From: Candidatus Dojkabacteria bacterium
GTDB taxonomy: Bacteria > Patescibacteriota > Dojkabacteria > SC72
DNA: 35,600 nt
Reading direction: 5' to 3'
Assembly (NCBI GenBank): GCA_012842045.1
Contig: DUTP01000002.1
Location: forward strand, 1 to 35,600
A program made the position numbers and the translations under genes. Below, piece by piece: positions 28,690 through 35,600 of this stretch (positions are counted from its first letter, which is position 1; each line of letters opens with the position of its first letter). Below the pieces are notes generated by a model. That model ran no database searches. It had not been told where the DNA came from and was given only the letters and a program-made list of their open reading frames with translations.

Positions 28690-29581
28690 GGATTAAGGTT
28701 TTCAAGAATATCTTTTGATTTTTAACATAGATAATATTTTTGTTTCTTCTAAACCAAGTTCTCTGTCTTTTAGCATACTGCTTTGTATGGGTAATTATAT
28801 CTTCCCTTATTTCATCCAAATCTTCTTTCTCTCTAAATTCCCTATATCCAATACTATTTAGAGCAGGATATATATCTAATCCTTCCTCTTTAATCTTTTG
28901 ATTCTCTTCAATTAGACCTGATTTGAACATTGCATCTACTCTTCTTACAATATTTTTCTCTAATTTATCTTTTGGTATATCTAAGAAAAAATATCTATGT
29001 TCTAACTCTGGACCTTTCTCAATACTAGGTAGAGACCCCTTAAGAATTATTTGAATTAATCTATGTGGGTTATTTTGATCACTGCTGTTTAATTTCGTTA
29101 ACTTCTCTTTTCCAACAATGTTTTGTAATTCTGTAATATCTAAATCTTCTAACTCACTTCTTTCTTTTCCCAAATTTTTCTCTTGTTCTTGAAGTTTGTA
29201 GTTAAAAACAACAGAATCTATGTATAGTCCTGTACCACCAACTAATATTGGTGTAATGTCTTCTGGTAATTCTTTTAGTATTTTAAAAACATCTTTCTGA
29301 TATCGATAGAGATTGTATTCTTCTTTTACACTAATGTACGAGTAGAGTAGGTGTGGAATGTTATCGATATACCAAATACCATTCCTTATTTCCTCAGGAA
29401 CAGGTTTTGCTGTACCAATAGAAATTTCTTTGTAGACCTGTCTTGAATCAGCATTGATGATAACTCCATTTATATGTTTTGCTAACTCTAAAGCAACAGA
29501 AGATTTTCCACTAGCTGTACATCCAGCAATCACAATTATTGGCTTTTTACGATATTCTGTTTGTTTTGAGACATTACCCAT
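28679..29581 (-). CDS. miaA: tRNA dimethylallyltransferase
   Basis: IVIAGCTASGKSSVALELAKHINGVIINADSRQVYKEISIGTAKP, PILVGGTGLYIDSVV, IGYREF, KQYAKRQRTWFRRN. Confidence 0.97.
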   Translation of the reverse strand: MGNVSKQTEYRKKPIIVIAGCTASGKSSVALELAKHINGVIINADSRQVYKEISIGTAKPVPEEIRNGIWYIDNIPHLLYSYISVKEEYNLYRYQKDVFKILKELPEDITPILVGGTGLYIDSVVFNYKLQEQEKNLGKERSELEDLDITELQNIVGKEKLTKLNSSDQNNPHRLIQIILKGSLPSIEKGPELEHRYFFLDIPKDKLEKNIVRRVDAMFKSGLIEENQKIKEEGLDIYPALNSIGYREFREKEDLDEIREDIITHTKQYAKRQRTWFRRNKNIIYVKNQKIFLKTLIPKN

Positions 29582-30098
29582 TTTTCTGTTTGAAAAAAAG
29601 TGGGAAAAGGAAGTAATTTACCCAAGTGGTAAGGATTATTATTACACTAGTAATCAAAATGAAAGTAGTAGCTGGTTGATTTAGGAAAAAGATTAGTGCA
29701 AGACTCATTAGAGTAACAAATATTGAGATTAAGAAAGAATCTTTTAGAAATTCTTTCTGTAATTTCTCAACATTGATGTTCTTCATCATTTTCTTTGATA
29801 TGAAAAATCCTACAGACATGCTGATATATATGAAGTTGATTACAAATACTATAATTGGGGTGAGTTGGAAGATATATGTGATTTGAATTTTGAAAATAAT
29901 ATTAGCTAGAAGGAGGACGAGTGTTGTGATAATGGTTGCTGCTGTAAATGAAGTGAGAGTGAAGAATATATACTTCTTGTTTCTTATCAATATCCAGATA
30001 CCTAGGAGAATGGCTGCTACTATGAGCAAGAACATTAAAGTTAAACTGATTTTTTGATACCAAGTCCAATTGTAAAATATATGTTTAAACATTCCCAT
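29574..30098 (-). CDS. Polytopic membrane protein, possible highly reduced SecF-like subunit
   Basis: 174 aa, about 5 hydrophobic segments; immediately downstream of a SecD-like gene; layout resembles the SecF C-terminal TM block. Confidence 0.5.
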   Translation of the reverse strand: MGMFKHIFYNWTWYQKISLTLMFLLIVAAILLGIWILIRNKKYIFFTLTSFTAATIITTLVLLLANIIFKIQITYIFQLTPIIVFVINFIYISMSVGFFISKKMMKNINVEKLQKEFLKDSFLISIFVTLMSLALIFFLNQPATTFILITSVIIILTTWVNYFLFPLFFKQKNG

Positions 30099-30109
30099 AT
30101 TATCTTTTT

Positions 30110-31357
30110 CTAAATTCTTTTAATATTATCTAAATACCAATCTGTGAGTAAGTAGGCTAGTTTTGAGAAAGCAATTAATGCAATCATTGCTTGAGCAAAG
30201 AGAGATAGGAAACCGGTACCTAAAAGTGCAATTATTCCAAAAACTACAACACCTCCAATAACTAGTAGTAACTCTGCATCTCTGTTCTCTACAATAGCAA
30301 GTATAAATATTGAAATTAGAACTAACTGTACTGCAAGTAGGAATGTATCAACAGGAATATGGGATAGTTTAAGGTATGAAAGGAAGAATGTAATTGTAAG
30401 TAGTGTTGTTAGGAATGATGTGATCAATGTCTTCTTGGATCGGTGTTTGAAGAGTAGGAGATAGAGATATGTTGTGATAATTGCAATACCGAAAGATAGA
30501 GTTAATTTAACATGGTCTAATTTAATCATATTAACATCTAAACTCTTCTCCCCTTGTACTGAATATTCAACAGGTATCTTACCAGATGTGTAAAGAATTC
30601 TAAGAGCTTTTGTTTCTTCTTCTGTTTCTGTATAGACAGGTATTGTAATATCTGGAGTAGCAGTCATTTCTTCTGAGAATTCAGGTACAAGGAAAGGTGT
30701 TACAAAGAAGTCAATTTGCATACCTACAATCTGTCCTTGATTTTCTTTAAGAAAAGTTCTTAACTCTTTATCTTTACTCTGTTTCTGTTTAAAAACTGCA
30801 AAGTATCTATATTCTCCATCATTTGTTCTAAGTTTGTTTTTCGGTATGTATACATTTCTAAACATATCCCAATCTAAATCTGTTGGATTGTAGTTCTCTC
30901 CAAATATTATGGCATATGGATTCTCCTCATCTTCGAAATTAACCTCATCTTTTCTAGTTACAATTTTGTAATAGTGTCTGGTTGATATTAATTGTTGAAC
31001 TAAGCTTTCTTCTTTTGAAGTGTTTACAGTAACCTTTAATATTGATGTTTCTTCATCTCCTTCCTCTGTTCGTATTGCAACTCTTTCGACACCAAATCTT
31101 TTTAATCTTCTAAAAAGAATTTCTTTTGTTTTATTTATATCTTTCTTTTCTTTTGTATCTAAGACAAGGTTATATTCCTTAGACCAGTATTTTGAATCTT
31201 TAGTGTTAAGATTGAAAGTTACTTTATCTGATATCTTTTCTGTAAGAGGTAGTGCTACAAGAAGAGATGTTATGAATATTGCTGAAAGTAGAGTAAGTAG
31301 AAAAGACTTTAAGAAAAGTTGCCAATTAGGTTTTTTAAATCGAATTTTCAATTTCAT
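30110..31357 (-). CDS. Divergent SecD-like membrane protein
   Basis: N-terminal TM, periplasmic-type domain ending ALRILYTSGKIPVEYSVQGEKSLDVN then a C-terminal block of TM helices, resembling SecD layout. Confidence 0.65.
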   Translation of the reverse strand: MKLKIRFKKPNWQLFLKSFLLTLLSAIFITSLLVALPLTEKISDKVTFNLNTKDSKYWSKEYNLVLDTKEKKDINKTKEILFRRLKRFGVERVAIRTEEGDEETSILKVTVNTSKEESLVQQLISTRHYYKIVTRKDEVNFEDEENPYAIIFGENYNPTDLDWDMFRNVYIPKNKLRTNDGEYRYFAVFKQKQSKDKELRTFLKENQGQIVGMQIDFFVTPFLVPEFSEEMTATPDITIPVYTETEEETKALRILYTSGKIPVEYSVQGEKSLDVNMIKLDHVKLTLSFGIAIITTYLYLLLFKHRSKKTLITSFLTTLLTITFFLSYLKLSHIPVDTFLLAVQLVLISIFILAIVENRDAELLLVIGGVVVFGIIALLGTGFLSLFAQAMIALIAFSKLAYLLTDWYLDNIKRI

Positions 31358-31359
31358 TT

Positions 31360-31935
31360 CTAGAGTAGGTCAGCTATCTGTCCAAAGAGAACAATTTTAT
31401 CATTTTCAAGGACATTTATTAAGAAAGGTTCTTTTTTCTTTCTAGCAAAGTCAAAATCTTGTTTTGTAATTGCACTAAAGCGTAAATTTCTATCTAAGTC
31501 TTTCTCTAGTTGCACAACTGCAGCTAGTAACTCTTTTACTTTCATTGTACCTATGAACAAGAAGTCTATATCTGTATCTTCTTCGTGTTTTTTGTTTTTG
31601 ATAAAGTTGTCAGTGAGAACGATTACCTCTATCCCTTCAATGTCTTTTGTGATATCTAAAATAGCTTTGCCAACTTTAGATTCTTTATAGAAAATAGCTC
31701 TTAAATCCCAAAGGATAGGGCACTGTTTGTTTACTCTGTATACAACCTTGTTCCCTTCTTTCTTTGATTTGAGAATGCCTGCCTTTTCTAGGTTAATTAA
31801 TTCTCTTCTTACAGCATTAATCTCTTCATCTAGTAATCTAACCAAAGCTCTTACATGATATGCAGAATCAATATTAGACATATACACATCTAATATGCTA
31901 ATTCTCACTTTAGAAATGAAAAGGTTCTTTAACAT
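31360..31935 (-). CDS. Winged-helix regulator fused to a nucleotidyltransferase-like domain
   Basis: YHVRALVRLLDEEINAVRRELINLEKAGILKSKKEGNKVVYRVN wHTH; TDIDFLFIGTMKVKELLAAV resembles sDIDLlvig of MNT-type NTases. Confidence 0.72.
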   Translation of the reverse strand: MLKNLFISKVRISILDVYMSNIDSAYHVRALVRLLDEEINAVRRELINLEKAGILKSKKEGNKVVYRVNKQCPILWDLRAIFYKESKVGKAILDITKDIEGIEVIVLTDNFIKNKKHEEDTDIDFLFIGTMKVKELLAAVVQLEKDLDRNLRFSAITKQDFDFARKKKEPFLINVLENDKIVLFGQIADLL

Positions 31936-31955
31936 CTTTCCTTTAGTTCTTAATA

Positions 31956-33233
31956 TTACTGCTCTATTATATCAAATTTCCCATCAGATTGGGAAATGGC
32001 AGCAATCCATATTCTTCCTCTGTTAAATTTCATTGGTGCGCCAGAGCTGTCAAAAAACTGAGTTCTTTCTGTTCTAGAACCTTTTTTCCACTTACCATTA
32101 ATAACTTTTCCATCTAGAAGGTAAACAGCATCTCCTTGTGATATTGTATCTATCACTATTCTTGCAGTACCATCAGTAGATGGACGAGTATTTACTTTTT
32201 GTATTATTACATTCTTTGCATAAACCTGTGAGTTTGTTTCTTGATCAGCATCTATTACTCCACCAATCTTTCGTAAATATGAATTTGTGTCAGGGTCATA
32301 TGTCCATATGGCATCATATTTTCCTGAATTATTTAATCTCATATGGAATACAGTCTTAACCATTGTTTTCTTTCCTCGTTCTTCATTTTTGGCATCATTT
32401 TTAAATTCATATCCTTTTATATCAGGGAAAGAATCCCAATTTTGTCTCTTAGCATACTCCCAAGCATTCTTGATAGAGTTATATTCGTTATGAGGAGCAT
32501 ATCTTCTTCCATCATTCCATCTCCATGCTCCAATTGTTGAAATATCTTTAATCCCATATGCTCCAACATTTCCACAGGCATTTGCTCTTGGGTCTGTACT
32601 CTCAGCACAACCATCCCTTATCAGTAGAGGGTCATATTCACTTGCCCATTCCAAGTAGTATTGTCTGAGACTTCTTACTGGGCCAACTTTCTCTGGAGCA
32701 GAACTCCAAAATATTCCTAAATATCTAGTAATACCTGCTTCTGCGTTGGTTTCATAGACGATATCTGCACTGTTTAAACCAGATTGTGGTCTAGCTTCAG
32801 AATGATTATTAATCATCACTGCAACAGGTCTTCTTTTCTTTAGTACATCCATCTCTTTTTTTGTAAAGAGTAGTCCATTTAGTGGACTTTCTTCTGTTTT
32901 GGGTTCTTTGGGTTGTGAAAGTAATGGAAGCTTTCTTTTTGAAGAATCTGATTGCGATATTATGTATCTAGAATTAAACTTTATTACATTAGAAGGATGT
33001 GTTGGTTTTAATTTGTATATTCCAAAGTAGTAAAAAGCTACAATTCCTACCAGTGTTAAAATTGCAACAAGAGGAAAAGCAACTTTTCTAAGTATTGGGT
33101 GTTTCTGTTTTTTCTCTTCAGTCTTTTTTTTCTCTACATCTTTTTGAGGTTTTGTAGTAACAGTTTCAGTCTTGTTTTTACCAATGTTATTATCGACTTC
33201 TTTTCCATCTACTATTTCAACAACTTTTGCCAT
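31956..33233 (-). CDS. DUF3048-domain protein with N-terminal TM
   Basis: RRPVAVMINNHSEARPQSGLNSADIVYETNAEAGITRYLGIFWSSAPEKVGPVRSLRQYYLEWASEYDPLLI; MAKVVEIV start (33233) preferred to track M1. Confidence 0.9.
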   Translation of the reverse strand: MAKVVEIVDGKEVDNNIGKNKTETVTTKPQKDVEKKKTEEKKQKHPILRKVAFPLVAILTLVGIVAFYYFGIYKLKPTHPSNVIKFNSRYIISQSDSSKRKLPLLSQPKEPKTEESPLNGLLFTKKEMDVLKKRRPVAVMINNHSEARPQSGLNSADIVYETNAEAGITRYLGIFWSSAPEKVGPVRSLRQYYLEWASEYDPLLIRDGCAESTDPRANACGNVGAYGIKDISTIGAWRWNDGRRYAPHNEYNSIKNAWEYAKRQNWDSFPDIKGYEFKNDAKNEERGKKTMVKTVFHMRLNNSGKYDAIWTYDPDTNSYLRKIGGVIDADQETNSQVYAKNVIIQKVNTRPSTDGTARIVIDTISQGDAVYLLDGKVINGKWKKGSRTERTQFFDSSGAPMKFNRGRIWIAAISQSDGKFDIIEQ

Positions 33234-33317
33234 ATGAATATAGTAGCACAAATGTTTGGTATTTCAAATGGATTGTGCTACTATTTTAATAATAAGTTAA
33301 ATTATATATAGAAGCTT

Positions 33318-34328
33318 ATGAAAAAATCTTACATATATATTTTAATCATTCTGGTTGTTGTAGGTGGATTAGTTGCCTACATTGTGACTAAGAACAAGAA
33401 TGTTGATGAGAAACCTGTGGATACAACCCAGGAACAGGAAGAGGAAAGAAAACTTGTAAAAGAAGTTTTTGAAGATGACAAGAAGGATAGTAGTAAGAAG
33501 AAAGTTGTATCTAAAATTGAGAGTGATACGGATTTCTCCAGCTATTCTTCAAGCAAGCAAGAGGTTGGTGAATTAGGTGATGAGGAAGACCTATTTGTTT
33601 TAGAAAGTATTACAGACTCTAAAGAGGATGGTTATCACAGCTTCCTCTTTACATTAAGTGGGGAGAAAGAACCACATGCAGTAGCTACATACAATGCTAC
33701 TTCAGGAGTTGTTAGAGTTGATTTTTACAATATTGAGAAGGATAGTAGTGGTATACCATATCAAGGTAAGAGAGATATTAATGTTAATGGTATTACTAAA
33801 CTTTACAGAGCAGTTTCTGGGATTGAGAAGAGGAGTATATATGAGGTTGGCGTAGAGGATGAGACAGTGTTTAAGTTGACAGCTAGTGAAGGTGATACTG
33901 ATGGTAAGTGGAAAGTGGTACTTAATGTTAAGTATCCAGGAGAGAGAGATGTTGATGTTGATTTAGGTAGTGAAGAGTTCTCCAGAGAGGATCAGGAGAT
34001 TAAAGGAGGTAGTGAGGGATCTCTTTTGAGTTACTCATACAGTGCAGGTGGTGGAGTTATGAAGTTTGTATGGGGAGTTTCAGCTTCAGGTACACCTATT
34101 CCAAGTGTTAAGGCATCTTTGAATGATGATGGCGATTTAGTTGTTCTCTTTGAGGATGTTAAAATGGATAAGGTAGGTGGAAAAGGTAAGACATTTGCTT
34201 TACCATTTAAAATCACAGCTAGTAGTGATAGTGCTGGTAGCTATCTCTTTACTGGTTTAACTGAGAAATATGAGTATAGATTGAGTGCTGGTCTTAGTCC
34301 GAATCAGGTCATTCTTGAGATTAAGTAG
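33318..34328 (+). CDS. Membrane-anchored beta-rich hypothetical protein
   Basis: N-terminal TM (YIYILIILVVVGGLVAYIVT), acidic linker, beta-rich C-terminal region. Confidence 0.7.
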   Translation: MKKSYIYILIILVVVGGLVAYIVTKNKNVDEKPVDTTQEQEEERKLVKEVFEDDKKDSSKKKVVSKIESDTDFSSYSSSKQEVGELGDEEDLFVLESITDSKEDGYHSFLFTLSGEKEPHAVATYNATSGVVRVDFYNIEKDSSGIPYQGKRDINVNGITKLYRAVSGIEKRSIYEVGVEDETVFKLTASEGDTDGKWKVVLNVKYPGERDVDVDLGSEEFSREDQEIKGGSEGSLLSYSYSAGGGVMKFVWGVSASGTPIPSVKASLNDDGDLVVLFEDVKMDKVGGKGKTFALPFKITASSDSAGSYLFTGLTEKYEYRLSAGLSPNQVILEIK

Positions 34329-34396
34329 AGGTATTAAGAGTAATATTCTCATGTAAATATGTACCACTAAGAAGTGGTTTAGTGGAGTTTTTGGTG

Positions 34397-34402
34397 TATA
34401 AT
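34397..34402 (+). promoter_or_regulatory. -10 TATAAT 7 nt before mature 5' end of tRNA-Pro
   Basis: GTGTATAAT-ATGGAAC-CGGGGTG. Confidence 0.6.
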
Positions 34403-34409
34403 ATGGAAC

Positions 34410-34486
34410 CGGGGTGTAGTTCAGATGGCTAGAACGCTTGTATGGGGTACAAGAGGTCGCTCGTTCAAGTCGAGTCACCCCGACCA
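34410..34486 (+). tRNA. tRNA-Pro (anticodon GGG), CCA encoded
   Basis: Acceptor CGGGGTG/CACCCCG, D-arm GTTC..GAAC, anticodon arm CTTGT-ATGGGGT-ACAAG (G37, a TrmD target), T-arm GCTCG-TTCAAGT-CGAGT, ACCA. Confidence 0.97.
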
Positions 34487-34547
34487 TTTTCCGTACATGA
34501 ATGTATTTTAGTGTATAATTTTTAAATAATTTTTCTTTACAAAAATA

Positions 34548-35129
34548 ATGATAAACAGAGATAGAGTAGTGGAGTTAATGGATAAATATATTTCTACACC
34601 TTGGCTTAAGATGCATATGAGGGAGAGTGAGCAGATTATGAGGGCTTTAGCTAAACATTTTAAAGAAGATGAAGAATTATGGGGATTAACAGGTCTTTTA
34701 CATGATATTGACTATGACTATGTGGATAAAGATCCAGAGAGACATGTTGTTGAGTTTGACAAAATATTAGAGATGGAAGGATTAGTTAGAGGTGAGGATA
34801 TTCCGGAAGATATGTATCATGCTATTAAAGCACACTATGAAGATAATCCTAAGGTTGAACAGAAGAGAGAGAGTAGGTTGGATTATGCACTTTCTGCATC
34901 TGAGAACTTGTCTGGTTTTCTAGTAGCATGTGCATTGGTACAGCCTAACAAGAAGATATCAGAGGTTACTACTGAGAGTGTTTTGAAGAAGTTAAAGAAA
35001 AAAGATTTTGCGAAGGCTGTTAGAAGAGACTTAATATATGATATTGAGAAGGTAGGTATATCGTTAGAAGAGTTTATAGAGATAGCTGTTGACTCTCTAA
35101 ATGAGATTAGTGATGAAATTGGTTTGTAA
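34548..35129 (+). CDS. HD-domain (HDIG-type) predicted phosphohydrolase
   Basis: MRESEQIMRALAKHF, LTGLLHDIDYDYVDKDPERHVVEFDKIL, HAIKAHYE. Confidence 0.87.
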   Translation: MINRDRVVELMDKYISTPWLKMHMRESEQIMRALAKHFKEDEELWGLTGLLHDIDYDYVDKDPERHVVEFDKILEMEGLVRGEDIPEDMYHAIKAHYEDNPKVEQKRESRLDYALSASENLSGFLVACALVQPNKKISEVTTESVLKKLKKKDFAKAVRRDLIYDIEKVGISLEEFIEIAVDSLNEISDEIGL

Positions 35130-35183
35130 TTGTAAACCTTTAGAAAAATCTTAAATTGCTTTATAATTCAATAAAATAAATAT

Positions 35184-35600
35184 ATGAAGAAGGAAAAGCC
35201 AATTTCAATCAAAATATATAATACACCGAGTAAGCAGAAAGTTGCTTTTGATCCCTATAAAGATGAGGAAGTATGTATGTATAGTTGTGGCCCTACAGTT
35301 TACAATACTGTACATATAGGAAATCTAAGGTCTCTTCTAAATTTTGATGTTGTAGGCAGAGCTCTTAGGTATATGGGGTACAACTTAAAAAGAGTTGTAA
35401 ATTTCACCGATGTAGGTCATATGTCTAGTGATGCTGATTTTGGGGAAGACAAGATTGAAAGACAGGCTAAAAAAGAAAATGTAGCAGCTATGGAAATTGC
35501 TAATAAATATATTTCTCGTGTTCTTGAAAGTTTTAGGAAAGTAAATATTTTAAATCCAGATGGTTCTTCCATAGAAGAAAATATAGATGTTGAGAATATG
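35184..35600 (+). CDS. cysS: Cysteinyl-tRNA synthetase, N-terminal part (3' end outside window)
   Basis: Translated directly from ATG 35184 (no stop in window, so not in the ORF track): YSCGPTVYNTVHIGNLRSLLNFDVVGRALRYMGYNLKRVVNFTDVGHM. Confidence 0.95.
   Translation, partial: MKKEKPISIKIYNTPSKQKVAFDPYKDEEVCMYSCGPTVYNTVHIGNLRSLLNFDVVGRALRYMGYNLKRVVNFTDVGHMSSDADFGEDKIERQAKKENVAAMEIANKYISRVLESFRKVNILNPDGSSIEENIDVENM

Noticed and set aside
34363-34378. ACCACT-AAGA-AGTGGT hairpin before tRNA-Pro as a strong terminator
   Set aside because: Stem only 6 bp and no adequate T-tract; may overlap the tRNA promoter -35 region, so no firm call
34257-34487. 76-aa minus-strand ORF (MVGVTRLERATSCTPYKRSSHLNYTPV...)
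   Set aside because: It is the antisense of tRNA-Pro; a familiar spurious translation of a tRNA gene

Overview
AT-rich, gene-dense chromosomal window, best explained as an uncultivated Patescibacteria/CPR-like bacterium (inference from gene content and compactness; the lineage cannot be proven from this window). It is mostly housekeeping: queA(partial)-tgt, rny, HU, two GreA-type factors, trmD, glyS (alpha2 type), lysS, serS, thpR, miaA, a divergent SecD/SecF-like pair, DUF3048, and a 5' cysS fragment. It also encodes cell-surface and envelope genes (CAP/SCP protein, L,D-transpeptidase, GerMN protein, LemA-TPM pair) and tRNA-Glu(CTC) and tRNA-Pro(GGG). I see no CRISPR array, IS element or prophage. 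The most interesting signals are in gene-expression architecture. (i) A recurrent TATAAT-N5-ATG arrangement occurs at six or more genes, on both strands, and implies leaderless mRNAs. (ii) Genes with a leader mostly lack Shine-Dalgarno sequences and share an AU-rich TTAAATTAAT-type leader. HU is the one gene with a perfect SD. (iii) TGA is nearly absent as a stop codon (1 of 39). (iv) tRNA-Pro has its -10 box placed so that transcription should begin at or next to the mature 5' end. The accessory stretch at 11.7-14.8 kb (transglutaminase-like protein with a tandem basic tail, an unannotated 43-aa ORF, a possible ADP-ribosyltransferase-fold protein, a CPBP protease and a methyltransferase) is the best candidate for undescribed biology.
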